This document shows, in pieces, positions 44,360-52,942 of a stretch of 64,000 nucleotides of DNA. Origin of the DNA: an uncultured Alistipes sp. GTDB taxonomy: Bacteria; Bacteroidota; Bacteroidia; Bacteroidales; Rikenellaceae. Position numbers and translations under genes: made by a program. Location: contig CAJTLJ010000012.1 in NCBI GenBank assembly GCA_910577475.1, positions 1-64,000 of the forward strand, read 5' to 3'. The notes under the pieces were generated by a model. The model made no database searches, was not told where the DNA came from, and saw only the letters and a list, made by a program, of their open reading frames with translations. Position 1 is the first letter of the stretch. Every line of letters starts with the position of its first letter.

Positions 44360-45010
44360 TCAGAGCAATCCGTGTCCGCGGAAACTGTAATGGTCGTGGC
44401 GTGAGAGGATCAGATGGTCCAGCAGGCGGATGTCGAACAGCGCCGCCGCCTCGGCAATCCGGCGGGTCAGGAGCTTGTCCTCCTCGCTCGGCTCCGCCGT
44501 GCCCGACGGATGGTTGTGAATCAGAATCAACTGCGTGGCAAGCAGCTCCAGCGCCCGCTTCACGACCAGCCGATGATCCACGACCGTGCCCTCCACGCCG
44601 CCCTGGCTGATCCTCACCTGATCGATGATCCGATTGGACGATCCGAGATAGAGCGCCCAGCACTCCTCGTGGGCCAGATCGAGCAGCCGCGGCCGGAACA
44701 TACGGACCACATCCTCGCTGGTCGTCACGCTCCGCACCGCTATGGCGGCATCCTGCGCCAGCATGCGGCGTCCCAGCTCCGCCGACACGACCAGCCGGGC
44801 CGCACGCTTCAGCCCCACGCCGGCCGTCATGCGCAGCCGGGCCAACTCCGAGCGCCCTACCCCCAAGAGCGACCCGCCGCACGCCTGCAGCAGCGCCTCG
44901 GCGCGCGCGAGCGAACCTTCGGCGCCGTCGTCCATCAACAGGGCCAGCAACTCGACGTCGGTCAGCGAACTGGCCCCCTTGAGTTGCAGCAGATCGTGCA
45001 GCGAATTCAT
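44360..45010 (-). CDS. radC: RadC family (JAB/MPN domain) protein
   Basis: 216 aa. The N-terminal helix-hairpin-helix part has SLTDVELLALLM and MTAGVGLKRAARLV. The C-terminal JAB/MPN metal-dependent domain has the motif ILIHNHPSG, followed by PSEEDKLLTRRI and LDHLILS. RadC was named for DNA repair but its activity is unproven. The ATG at 45010 (MNSLHDLLQLKGASSLTD) starts ten bases after the rnc stop. An RPRE/ERP-type N-terminal motif of longer RadC proteins is missing, so the protein is slightly short. Confidence 0.9.
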   Translation of the reverse strand: MNSLHDLLQLKGASSLTDVELLALLMDDGAEGSLARAEALLQACGGSLLGVGRSELARLRMTAGVGLKRAARLVVSAELGRRMLAQDAAIAVRSVTTSEDVVRMFRPRLLDLAHEECWALYLGSSNRIIDQVRISQGGVEGTVVDHRLVVKRALELLATQLILIHNHPSGTAEPSEEDKLLTRRIAEAAALFDIRLLDHLILSRHDHYSFRGHGLL

Positions 45011-45020
45011 CCGATTCCGA

Positions 45021-45791
45021 TTATTGGGCGGTCTCCACCCGGTCCAGCCGGTCCAGCGCCCGCAGACAAGCCTCGTCGTCCATCGAGGACTGCGCCATCC
45101 GATAGGCGGCGTTCTGCTCCGCCTCCTTCTTCGAGGCGCCGGCTCCGTGTCCCACCTCCATCTCGTCGATGAAGACGGTCGAGACGAAACTGCTCGACGA
45201 GGAGCTGTGCCGCGTGCGGAAGACGATGGCATGGCGGTTCTTCTGGCACCACTCGATCAGACGGCTCTTGAAATCGGTCTCCTCCTCGGTGAGCGACTCC
45301 ATGTCCAGGCAAGCGGCATAGATCCGGTTGATGAGCAGGCGGTTGACGAAGTTGTAGCCCTGATCCAGGTAGATGGCCCCCATCATCGCCTCGAAAGCAT
45401 CCCCGTAGATATGCTTCTGGGAGATCGTGGCACCGGAGTGCGCCACCAGCAGCTTGTCCAGTCCCAGCTTCACGGCCAGCGCATTGAGCGACTGGCGCGA
45501 GACGATCTTGGAGCGCAGTTGCGTGAGAACGCCTTCGGGTTGATCGGGAAACTCGATGTAGAGGAAATCCGAAGTGACCGCCTCTATCACGGCATCGCCC
45601 AGATACTCCAACCGTTCGTTGTTGATCTGGCTGCCGTCCGACAAAACAAAAGAAGCTGACTTGTGAATCAAAGCCAGCTTGTAAAGTTCGATATTGTTCG
45701 GGATGAACCCGAACATATCGTCCATATGTCTGTAATGCTCTTTGTCGGGGCCGAAATTACGTCTCAGGGGACGCAGCAGGAAATCGAACAC
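45021..45791 (-). CDS. rnc: Ribonuclease III
   Basis: Double-stranded RNA endonuclease for rRNA processing and mRNA control; 256 aa. The signature NNERLEYLGDAVIEA and the second catalytic block YGDAFEAMMGAIYLD are intact. The C-terminal double-stranded RNA-binding domain has GHGAGASKKEAEQNAAYRM. It follows fabF by 15 bases. acpP-fabF-rnc is a widespread gene order. Confidence 0.96.
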   Translation of the reverse strand: MFDFLLRPLRRNFGPDKEHYRHMDDMFGFIPNNIELYKLALIHKSASFVLSDGSQINNERLEYLGDAVIEAVTSDFLYIEFPDQPEGVLTQLRSKIVSRQSLNALAVKLGLDKLLVAHSGATISQKHIYGDAFEAMMGAIYLDQGYNFVNRLLINRIYAACLDMESLTEEETDFKSRLIEWCQKNRHAIVFRTRHSSSSSSFVSTVFIDEMEVGHGAGASKKEAEQNAAYRMAQSSMDDEACLRALDRLDRVETAQ

Positions 45792-45806
45792 GGCTCGTCG
45801 AAGAGT

Positions 45807-47057
45807 TTACTCGCACTTGCGAAGGATGACCGTCGAGTTGTGACCGCCGAAACCGAACGTATTGCTCAGAGCCACCTTCACCTCACGCTTCTGCGCCTTG
45901 TCGAGCGTCAGATTGAGTTTGGTGTCGATCTCGGGATCGAGGTTGCTGCAATTGATGGTGGGGGGCACGACGCCATGCGTGATGGCGAAGATGCAGGCCA
46001 GCGCCTCGACGGCACCGGCGGCACCCAGCAGGTGACCGGTCATCGACTTGGTCGAGGAGATGTTCATCTCGTAGGCGTGGTCGCCGAATACTCCGGCCAC
46101 GGCCTTCAGCTCGGCGAGGTCGCCCAGCGGGGTCGAGGTACCGTGTACATTCACGTAATCCACCTCTTCGGGTTTCAGCCCGGCATCGTTCAGCGCGTCG
46201 CGCATGGCCTTGATGGCACCCTTTCCCTCGGGATGGGGAGCCGTGAAGTGGTGGGCGTCGGCCGAACAGCCTCCGCCGACGAACTCGCAGTAGATCTTGG
46301 CACCGCGGGCCTTGGCGTGTTCGTACTCCTCCAGAATCAGGGCGCCGGCGCCTTCGCCTACGACGAAGCCGTCGCGGTCGACGTCGAACGGACGCGAAGC
46401 CGTAGCCGGATCGTCGTTACGGGTCGAGAGCGCCTGCATGGAGTTGAAACCGCCTACCGAAGGTTCGTTGACAGCAGCCTCCGAACCGCCGGCGACCATC
46501 ACGTCGGCCTTGCCGTAACGGATCTGGTTGAAGGCGTCGATCAGGCCGTGGTTCGACGAAGCGCATGCCGACACAGTGCAGTAGTTGGGGCCCATGAAAC
46601 CGTATTTCATGGAGATGAATCCCGCAGCGATATCAGCGATCATGCGGGGAATGAAGAATGGGCTAAACCGAGGGGTCATACCGCCCTCGGCATAGCCCAG
46701 ACATTCATCGAAGAAGGACTTGAGTCCTCCGATACCGGAACTCCAGATCACGCCGACACGCTCCAGATCGGTCTTTTCGAGATCGAAACCGGCATCCTCC
46801 ACGGCCTGCGTGGCGGCTACCAGAGCGTACTGCGTAAAGAGGTCGTACTTGCGCACCTCCTTGCGGTCGAAATGCTGGGACCAGTCGTAGTTTTTCACTT
46901 CGCAGGCGAACCGGGTCTTGAATTTTTCGGCGTCGAAATGCGTAATCGGTGCGGCACCGCTAACCCCCTTTTCGAGATTGGAAAAATACTCTTCAATATT
47001 ATTGCCGAGCGGGTTGATCGTACCGATGCCCGTAACAACTACTCTTCTCTCTGTCAT
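45807..47057 (-). CDS. fabF: 3-oxoacyl-ACP synthase II (KAS II)
   Basis: Chain-elongating condensing enzyme of type II fatty acid synthesis; 416 aa. The catalytic triad is visible: Cys in TVSACASSNHGL, His in NVHGTSTPLGD and His in KSMTGHLLGAAG. The N-terminus RRVVVTGIGTINPLG is typical. It lies 54 bases after acpP and is followed by rnc, so it is probably transcribed from the acpP promoter. Confidence 0.97.
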   Translation of the reverse strand: MTERRVVVTGIGTINPLGNNIEEYFSNLEKGVSGAAPITHFDAEKFKTRFACEVKNYDWSQHFDRKEVRKYDLFTQYALVAATQAVEDAGFDLEKTDLERVGVIWSSGIGGLKSFFDECLGYAEGGMTPRFSPFFIPRMIADIAAGFISMKYGFMGPNYCTVSACASSNHGLIDAFNQIRYGKADVMVAGGSEAAVNEPSVGGFNSMQALSTRNDDPATASRPFDVDRDGFVVGEGAGALILEEYEHAKARGAKIYCEFVGGGCSADAHHFTAPHPEGKGAIKAMRDALNDAGLKPEEVDYVNVHGTSTPLGDLAELKAVAGVFGDHAYEMNISSTKSMTGHLLGAAGAVEALACIFAITHGVVPPTINCSNLDPEIDTKLNLTLDKAQKREVKVALSNTFGFGGHNSTVILRKCE

Positions 47058-47111
47058 AAAATTCGTAAAGATTTGGTTCGGAAATGAAAAAAGTATGGAT
47101 TGAGGGGAAAA

Positions 47112-47348
47112 TTATTTCTTGTGCTCCTCGATGTAGTTGATGGCGTCGCCAACGGTAGCGATCTTCTCAGCGTCCTCGTCGGGGATCTGGATATCGAATG
47201 CCTTCTCGAACTCCATGATCAGCTCAACGGTATCGAGCGAATCGGCACCCAGGTGGTTGGTGAAACTTGCTTCGGGAACCACTTCCGACTCCTTAACGCC
47301 CAATTTGTCAACGATGATCTCGACAACTTTCGACTGTACTTCTGACAT
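47112..47348 (-). CDS. acpP: Acyl carrier protein
   Basis: Carries growing acyl chains on 4'-phosphopantetheine; 78 aa, acidic and helical. The attachment Ser is in LGADSLDTVELIM, and the C-terminus is VGDAINYIEEHKK. It heads the acpP-fabF-rnc unit. Its -7 box, TACTTTTG (47434-47427, minus), lies in an inverted repeat shared with the divergent pepE gene. Confidence 0.98.
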   Translation of the reverse strand: MSEVQSKVVEIIVDKLGVKESEVVPEASFTNHLGADSLDTVELIMEFEKAFDIQIPDEDAEKIATVGDAINYIEEHKK

Positions 47349-47426
47349 AACTTTAATTTTTTAAGTTAAACAATTATTTTGTAGAAATAGTTTTCGCAAA
47401 CCAGTTATTTCTTCCACAATTTTGGG

Positions 47427-47455
47427 CAAAAGTAACACTTTTTTTATTACTTTTG
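47427..47455. promoter_or_regulatory. Symmetric divergent promoter between acpP and pepE
   Basis: CAAAAGTAA (47427-47435) and TTACTTTTG (47447-47455) form a perfect nine-bp inverted repeat with an 11-base centre. Each arm contains a TACTTTTG -7 box, one pointing to acpP and one to pepE. Good -33 boxes are not obvious at the normal spacing. The two transcripts would start about 40 bases apart. Confidence 0.55.
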
Positions 47456-47525
47456 ACATTACGAAGCAAGATTTTATCGACCGATTTTCGATCCACACAT
47501 ATAAACAATTAAATATCAGTATATT

Positions 47526-48224
47526 ATGAACCTACTCCTCATATCCAATTCGACCAACGCCGGCGAGCCCTACCTGCAATATCCGATGGCCGAGATCGCA
47601 CAAACGCTTCGCGGCATCAAGGAGATCGTCTTCATCCCCTACGCCGCGGTCACCTTCCCCTATGCCGAGTACGAGCGCAGGGTGCAGGCGCGCTTCGACG
47701 AACTGGGCATCCGGGTCCGCTCCATCCACCAGTCGCCCAACCCGCGGATGATGATCCGCCACGCCGAAGCGATCTGCGTCGGCGGCGGCAACACCTTCGC
47801 GCTGGCCAAAAAGATGCAGGAGCAGCAGCTCATGGGCGCCATCCGCCGCCGCATCGCGGCCGGTGTCCCCTACGTAGGCTGGTCGGCCGGCAGCAACGTC
47901 GCCTGCCCGACCATCTCGACCACGAACGACATGCCCATCGTACAGCCCGAGTCGTTCGATGCCATCGGCGCCGTCAAATTCCAGATCAACCCCCACTACC
48001 TGGACGCCAACCCCGCCGGGCACGCCGGCGAGACGCGCGAGCAGCGCATTCTGGAGTATATCGAGGCTAACCCGCGCCGCTGGGTCGTCGGACTTCGGGA
48101 AGGCTCCATGCTGCGCCTTACGGACGAAGGTCTCACACTGATCGGCCGCCCGCTGCGCCTCTTCAAGAAGGGCGAGCCCATCCGCGAACTGCAACCCGGA
48201 GAGGACCTCTCCTTTTTATTATAA
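47526..48224 (+). CDS. pepE: Peptidase E (alpha-aspartyl dipeptidase)
   Basis: Serine dipeptidase of family S51 that cleaves Asp-X dipeptides in the cytoplasm; 232 aa. The nucleophile Ser is in GWSAGSNVACPTI, preceded by VGGGNTFAL; NPHYLDAN supplies the His and the Glu/Asp partner region follows. No signal peptide. It is followed by a YraN gene after seven bases. Confidence 0.93.
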   Translation: MNLLLISNSTNAGEPYLQYPMAEIAQTLRGIKEIVFIPYAAVTFPYAEYERRVQARFDELGIRVRSIHQSPNPRMMIRHAEAICVGGGNTFALAKKMQEQQLMGAIRRRIAAGVPYVGWSAGSNVACPTISTTNDMPIVQPESFDAIGAVKFQINPHYLDANPAGHAGETREQRILEYIEANPRRWVVGLREGSMLRLTDEGLTLIGRPLRLFKKGEPIRELQPGEDLSFLL

Positions 48225-48231
48225 GGTAAGC

Positions 48232-48597
48232 ATGGAGACGAGTGCGGAGATCGGAGCCCGCGGCGAGCGCATCGCGACGGATTGGCTGCGCAGCCGGGGG
48301 TTCGTGATCGTGGAACGCAACTGGCGGAACGGACGTTACGAGATCGACATCATCGCCCGCCGTTGGGACGAGATCCACTTCGTGGAGGTCAAGACCCGCA
48401 AGGCGGGCGGGTGGACCACTCCCGAGCAGGCCATCGACCGCGACAAGTTCCGGTCGCTCCGGCGGGCGGCCGCGCTCTATCTGGCGCTTCACCCCTCGCC
48501 TGAGACGCCGCTCTTCGACCTGTGCGCCGTCGAGACACGTGCCGACGGTACATTCGACGTGCGCTTTGCGGAGAATGCGATGGAATCGCACTGGTGA
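48232..48597 (+). CDS. YraN/UPF0102 family nuclease-fold protein
   Basis: 121 aa, complete. The family pattern is clear: GARGERIATDWLRSRGFVIV, NGRYEIDIIARRWDEIHFVE (Asp and Glu of a restriction-endonuclease-like fold) and VKTRKAGGW, then the KFRSLRRAAALYL helix. Activity is not established. The waaA promoter starts at its stop codon. Confidence 0.92.
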   Translation: METSAEIGARGERIATDWLRSRGFVIVERNWRNGRYEIDIIARRWDEIHFVEVKTRKAGGWTTPEQAIDRDKFRSLRRAAALYLALHPSPETPLFDLCAVETRADGTFDVRFAENAMESHW

Positions 48598-48598
48598 T

Positions 48599-48629
48599 TT
48601 TGGTTTTACGACAAAAGATGTTATCTTTG
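48599..48629 (+). promoter_or_regulatory. Promoter of waaA
   Basis: TTTG (48599-48602), 19-base spacer and TATCTTTG (48622-48629), a full consensus match. The leader is about 18 bases. Confidence 0.8.
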
Positions 48630-48652
48630 CACGCACAAAACGGATAACGACG

Positions 48653-49882
48653 ATGTGGTTATACAATTTGGGACTCCGCGCCTACTCATCCGCCATCGCC
48701 CTGGCGGCCTGCTGGAATCCCAAAGCCCGGCTCTGGAAAGAGGGTCGGAAAGGGCTCCTCGAGCGGATGGCACGAACCATCGCGCCGGGAGATCGTATCG
48801 TCTGGCTTCACGTGGCTTCGCTGGGCGAGTTCGAACAGGGCCGCCCGCTGATGGAACGTCTCAAGCGCGAATATCCCGACCGCAAGATCCTGCTGACCTT
48901 CTTCTCGCCCTCCGGCTACGAGATTCGCAAGAACTATGCCGGAGCCGACTACATCTTCTACCTGCCGCTCGACCTGCCGCACAACGTCCGCCGATTCCTG
49001 GACATCGTAAAGCCCGAAGCGGCACTTTTCGTGAAATACGAGTTCTGGCTCAACATGTTGGACGAGCTGCGCCGCCGCCGCATCCGCACGTTCGTCGTCT
49101 CGGCCATCTTCCGCCGCGACTCGGTATTCTTCAAATGGTACGGATGGATGTGGCGCCGGGCACTGAAGAGCTTCGAGACCTTCTTCGTACAGAACGAGGA
49201 GTCGAAACGACTGCTCGCCGAGCTGGGGCACGCGAATGTCGTCGTCGCAGGCGACACACGGTTCGACCGGGTGGCTGCCATCGCCGCCGCCGCCAAACGG
49301 ATCGAGCTCGTCGAGCGCTTCAAGGGTTCGCACCGGCTGCTGGTCGCCGGATCGACCTGGGGTCCCGACGAGGAGATTTTGCTGGAGCTGATCGACCGCA
49401 ATCCGGAGATCCGCTTCGTCGTCGCTCCCCATGAGATGGACGAGGAGCGCATCGCCCACCTGCTCCGGAGCGTGCGGGGAGGTGCCGTGCGCTACACGCA
49501 GTGCTGCGACGCGACCTCGTTCGAGAAGTGCCAGGTGCTCGTGCTCGACACGATCGGCATGCTCTCTTCGGTCTACGGCTATGCCGACTGGGCCTACATC
49601 GGCGGGGGATTCGGAGTCGGCATCCATAACACGCTGGAGGCAGCCACGTTCGGCCTGCCGCTCGCCTTCGGTCCCAACTACGCCAAGTTCAAGGAGGCCC
49701 GGGAGCTGATCGCTATCGGCGGCGCCCGGTCGGTGGCGAATGCCGGCGAGCTGATCGGGTGGTTCTCCCCGCTGCGCGACGACGAGACGACCTATCGGGA
49801 AACGGCCTGCCGGATCAAAGCGTACACCTCGCAGCATCAGGGGGCGACGAAGCTGATCGTCGACACCGTTTTCCGGCAATAG
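48653..49882 (+). CDS. waaA: 3-deoxy-D-manno-octulosonic acid (Kdo) transferase
   Basis: Adds Kdo to lipid A precursors at the inner membrane; 409 aa, family GT30. The N-terminal membrane-associated part is followed by WLHVASLGEFEQGRPLMERL (with the catalytic Glu), TFFSPSGYEI and FVKYEFWLNML. The C-terminal GT-B half shows VAGSTWGPDEE and YIGGGFGVGIHNTLEA, and ends in a helical tail. The start follows the promoter at 48599-48629 and removes a false N-terminal extension that overlaps yraN. Confidence 0.94.
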   Translation: MWLYNLGLRAYSSAIALAACWNPKARLWKEGRKGLLERMARTIAPGDRIVWLHVASLGEFEQGRPLMERLKREYPDRKILLTFFSPSGYEIRKNYAGADYIFYLPLDLPHNVRRFLDIVKPEAALFVKYEFWLNMLDELRRRRIRTFVVSAIFRRDSVFFKWYGWMWRRALKSFETFFVQNEESKRLLAELGHANVVVAGDTRFDRVAAIAAAAKRIELVERFKGSHRLLVAGSTWGPDEEILLELIDRNPEIRFVVAPHEMDEERIAHLLRSVRGGAVRYTQCCDATSFEKCQVLVLDTIGMLSSVYGYADWAYIGGGFGVGIHNTLEAATFGLPLAFGPNYAKFKEARELIAIGGARSVANAGELIGWFSPLRDDETTYRETACRIKAYTSQHQGATKLIVDTVFRQ

Positions 49883-49937
49883 TCCCCCACCCCTGCGCCC
49901 CGTTCGGGCAGCGGCCGGAATCCGGCGCCCCGGAGCG

Positions 49938-49966
49938 TTGAATTTCAAATTATTTTATTAACTTTG
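49938..49966 (+). promoter_or_regulatory. Promoter of fabD
   Basis: TTG (49938-49940), 18-base spacer and TAACTTTG (49959-49966), about 28 bases before the ATG. Confidence 0.72.
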
Positions 49967-49993
49967 CCCCCGTAATTCTAAAACGAACAGCAT

Positions 49994-50875
49994 ATGAAAC
50001 ACGCATACGTTTTCCCCGGTCAGGGCGCCCAGTCGGTAGGCATGGGCAAGGACCTGTATGAAAATGTACCCGAAGCGAAGGCCCTCTTCGAGCAGGCCAA
50101 CGAAATCCTCGGGTTCCGCATCACCGACATCATGTTCGCCGGTACGGACGAGGAGCTGAAGCAGACGAAAGTAACCCAACCCGCCGTATTCCTCCACTCG
50201 GTCATCATGGCCAAAGCACTGGGCGTGAAGCCCGACGCCGCAGCCGGCCACTCGCTGGGCGAGTTCTCCGCGCTGGTAGTCGCCGGAGCGCTCTCGTTCG
50301 AGGACGGTCTGAAGCTGGTATCGAAGCGTGCGCTGGCTATGCAGAAGGCCTGCGAGGCACAGCCCGGCACGATGGCCGCCATCCTGGGTCTGGAGGACAA
50401 GGTCGTCGAGGAGGTATGCGCCGGAATCGACGGCGTAGTGGTCGCCGCCAACTACAACTGCCCCGGCCAGCTCGTCATCTCGGGTGCCGTGGAGGCTGTC
50501 GATGCCGCCTGCGAGCAGCTGAAGGCCGCCGGAGCCCGTCGCGCCCTGCGTCTGCCTGTCGGCGGAGCTTTCCACTCGCCGCTGATGGCTCCGGCCAAGG
50601 AGGAGCTGGCTCAGGCCATCGCCGAAGCCCCCTTCCACACTCCGGTCTGCCCCATCTATCAGAATGTGGACGCGAAGCCCTATACCGATCCTGAGCAGAT
50701 CAAGGCCAACCTGATCGCCCAGCTCACCGCCCCGGTACGCTGGACCTATATCGTCAAGAATATGCTGGCCGACGGCGTAACGGAGTTCACCGAGCTGGGT
50801 CCCGGCAGCGTACTTCAAGGCCTTATCAAGAAGGTGGACGCCTCGGCTGCGGTAGAGTCGAAGTCGACGCTCTAA
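49994..50875 (+). CDS. fabD: Malonyl-CoA:ACP transacylase
   Basis: Loads malonate onto ACP for fatty acid synthesis; 293 aa. FPGQGAQSVGMGKDL opens the chain, the catalytic Ser is in AAGHSLGEFSALV, and the catalytic His is in GGAFHSPLM. It is separate from the acpP-fabF cluster 3 kb away and has its own promoter and a terminator, so it is monocistronic. Confidence 0.97.
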   Translation: MKHAYVFPGQGAQSVGMGKDLYENVPEAKALFEQANEILGFRITDIMFAGTDEELKQTKVTQPAVFLHSVIMAKALGVKPDAAAGHSLGEFSALVVAGALSFEDGLKLVSKRALAMQKACEAQPGTMAAILGLEDKVVEEVCAGIDGVVVAANYNCPGQLVISGAVEAVDAACEQLKAAGARRALRLPVGGAFHSPLMAPAKEELAQAIAEAPFHTPVCPIYQNVDAKPYTDPEQIKANLIAQLTAPVRWTYIVKNMLADGVTEFTELGPGSVLQGLIKKVDASAAVESKSTL

Positions 50876-50915
50876 AAATGTAGCAATCAAGCGGATAATC
50901 ATCCGCTCGCTCCGA

Positions 50916-50956
50916 TGCGGGAGCCCCGGAAACAGGGTGCTCCCGCATTTTCTTTT
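50916..50956 (+). terminator. Intrinsic terminator of fabD
   Basis: TGCGGGAGC (50916-50924) pairs with GCTCCCGCA (50939-50947), then TTTTCTTTT. A separate perfect hairpin, GCGGAT-AATC-ATCCGC, lies just before it at 50891-50906. Confidence 0.85.
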
Positions 50957-51059
50957 AAGAAAAGTCAAAAAATTATTAAAATAACTTACAAACAAAGGCG
51001 CAACTTCCGATAAAAATTTTTATATTTGTGACGCAAAAAGCCCCATATTCGTTTATCCC

Positions 51060-52289
51060 ATGAGTTCATTAACCGAATTTTTCAATAGACACGGCGACGA
51101 GAGCCTGCACGGTATCTCGCACAAGAACAACCTGATAAAGCGGAACATCATCGCTTACATGGCCGTAAACGGCGAATGCACCCTTTCGGAGCTGACAAAA
51201 GAGCTGCACATCAGTGTCCCGACCATCACCAAACTCGTGCAGGAGCTGGTCGAGGAGAACATCGTCTCCGACCTGGGCAAGGTGGAGACCCCCGGCGGAC
51301 GCCGTCCCAATGTCTTCGGACTGGCTAATTCGGCCATTTACTTCGTAGGCATCAACGTGGGCCGCGACCACATGACCTACTTAGTCACCGACCTGCAGAA
51401 CAACATCATCAAGGAGCAGATCGACAACGACTTCGAGCTCGTCGACCGCCCGCAGTGTCTGGAGCGGATCTGCTCGAACATCGCAGGTTTCATCGACGGT
51501 TGCGGCGTCAACCGCGACAAGATTCTGGGCGTGGGCGTCAGCATCGTGGGCCGCGTCAACTCCGAGACGGGAAACAGCTACAAATACTTCACCTCGAGCG
51601 AACAGCCCCTGCGTGACATCATCGAGGAGCGCATCGGACTGCGGGTGCACCTCGAAAACGACACCCGGGCCCGCTGCTACGCAGAGTACACCTGCGGCAA
51701 GTCGAAGGACGAGAACAACATCCTCTACCTGCACATGGGTCGCGGCGTAGCCGTCGGCATCGTCATCAACGGACAACTCTACTACGGCAAGAGCGGCTTC
51801 GCCGGCGAATTCGGCCACATACCCTTCTTCGACAACGAGATCATCTGTTCGTGCGGCAAGAAGGGGTGTCTGGAGACCGAAGTGTCGGGCGTAGCGATCG
51901 AAAACAAGATCCTACACCTGATCGACAGCGGCGTGAACACCATCCTCCGCGACAAGTACAACCGGCAGGAGCCCATCCATATCGACGACATCATCGCCGC
52001 CGCCAAGAACGACGACAACCTCTCGATCGAACTGATCGAGGAGGCGGGCGAGAAGGTCGGCAAGGCCGTCGCCTTCCTGATCAACACCTTCAACCCCGAG
52101 ACGGTGATCGTGGGCGGCAACCTCGCCGCGGCGGACGACTACATCATGCTGCCGCTGAAATCGGCCACGAACAAATATTCGCTCAACCTGGTCTACAAGG
52201 ATACCAAGTTCCGCGTATCGAAGATGACCGAGACCGCCAGCGCCTGGGGTTCGGCCATGTTGATCCGCAACAAAATCATCGGACTTTGA
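51060..52289 (+). CDS. ROK family transcriptional regulator (NagC/Mlc-like)
   Basis: 409 aa. The N-terminal winged helix (about 18-90) has CTLSELTKELHISVPTITKL. The ROK sugar-kinase-like domain follows, with FVGINVGRD, LHMGRGVAVGIVINGQ, the zinc-binding motif region GHIPFFDNEIICSCGKKGC, and ETVIVGGN. The first Asp-Gly loop lacks the catalytic pattern of a kinase, in line with a regulator. It stands across from an amino-sugar gene unit (nagB onward) and may control it through a GlcNAc-type ligand. A TATATTTG -7 box is at 51021-51028. Confidence 0.9.
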   Translation: MSSLTEFFNRHGDESLHGISHKNNLIKRNIIAYMAVNGECTLSELTKELHISVPTITKLVQELVEENIVSDLGKVETPGGRRPNVFGLANSAIYFVGINVGRDHMTYLVTDLQNNIIKEQIDNDFELVDRPQCLERICSNIAGFIDGCGVNRDKILGVGVSIVGRVNSETGNSYKYFTSSEQPLRDIIEERIGLRVHLENDTRARCYAEYTCGKSKDENNILYLHMGRGVAVGIVINGQLYYGKSGFAGEFGHIPFFDNEIICSCGKKGCLETEVSGVAIENKILHLIDSGVNTILRDKYNRQEPIHIDDIIAAAKNDDNLSIELIEEAGEKVGKAVAFLINTFNPETVIVGGNLAAADDYIMLPLKSATNKYSLNLVYKDTKFRVSKMTETASAWGSAMLIRNKIIGL

Positions 52290-52819
52290 TCCGCCGGGGC
52301 GTCAATCTGGAGGGCCGGCTCTGCCGGCTGCGGGCGCTGGAGCCCGGCGATATCGACCTGCTCTACGCCTGGGAGAACGACCCGTCGGTCTGGGGCGTCA
52401 GCGGCACGCTCGCCCCGTTCTCCCGGCACGCGCTGGAGGCACTGATCGAGTCGCAGCGCTACGATCTGTTCCAGAGCCGTCAGCTGCGCCTGATCGTCGA
52501 GACACACGGAGGGCGGGCGCTGGGTGCCCTCGACCTCTTCGAAATCGACCCCCTGCACCGCCGGGCCGGAGTGGGCATCCTGATCCACCGCACCGAGGAC
52601 CGGGGTGAGGGATACGCCACGGACGCCCTGCGGATACTGATCGACTACGCCCGCACGACGCTGGGGCTGCATCAGCTGTGGTGCGGCATCGAGACGGACA
52701 ACGCCGCCAGTCTGGCGCTGTTCCGCGGGGTCGGATTCGAACCGGTAGGCGTGAAGCGCGACTGGAACCGTTCGCCCGAGGGCTGGAAAGACGAGGCGAC
52801 CTTTCAACTGATCCTGTAA
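52286..52819 (+). CDS. GNAT family N-acetyltransferase
   Basis: Acetyl-CoA-dependent transferase of 177 aa of the RimJ/SpeG type. LEPGDIDLLYAWENDPSVW opens the fold, RAGVGILIHRTEDRGEGYAT holds the acetyl-CoA loop, and NAASLALFRGVGFEPVGVKR is the classical C-terminal motif. No in-frame ATG or GTG lies nearby; the plausible start is TTG at 52286, overlapping the ROK stop codon as TTGA. That implies coupled translation with the regulator. A SpeG-like polyamine or amino-sugar acetylation role is possible but not shown. Confidence 0.85.
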   Translation: MIRRGVNLEGRLCRLRALEPGDIDLLYAWENDPSVWGVSGTLAPFSRHALEALIESQRYDLFQSRQLRLIVETHGGRALGALDLFEIDPLHRRAGVGILIHRTEDRGEGYATDALRILIDYARTTLGLHQLWCGIETDNAASLALFRGVGFEPVGVKRDWNRSPEGWKDEATFQLIL

Positions 52820-52822
52820 CCC

Positions 52823-52851
52823 AAAAGAGTAATCCTCCGGATTACTCTTTT
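52823..52851 (+). terminator. Intrinsic terminator of the ROK-GNAT unit
   Basis: AAAAGAGTAATCC (52823-52835), loop TCC and GGATTACTCTTTT (52839-52851), a perfect 13-bp stem. Confidence 0.88.
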
Positions 52852-52894
52852 ATCATTCCCTACTACGCATCGATATAGTGGGTGGGACAACGAG

Positions 52895-52925
52895 AAAAGG
52901 AGGCTGCCAGGCAGCCTCCTTTTTT
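52895..52925. terminator. Bidirectional terminator between GNAT and nagB
   Basis: AAAAGGAGGCTGCC and its mirror complement around a single A, flanked by A and T runs on each side. It is well placed to end nagB on the minus strand. Confidence 0.85.
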
Positions 52926-52942
52926 CGTTGCGGAGCGAAATC

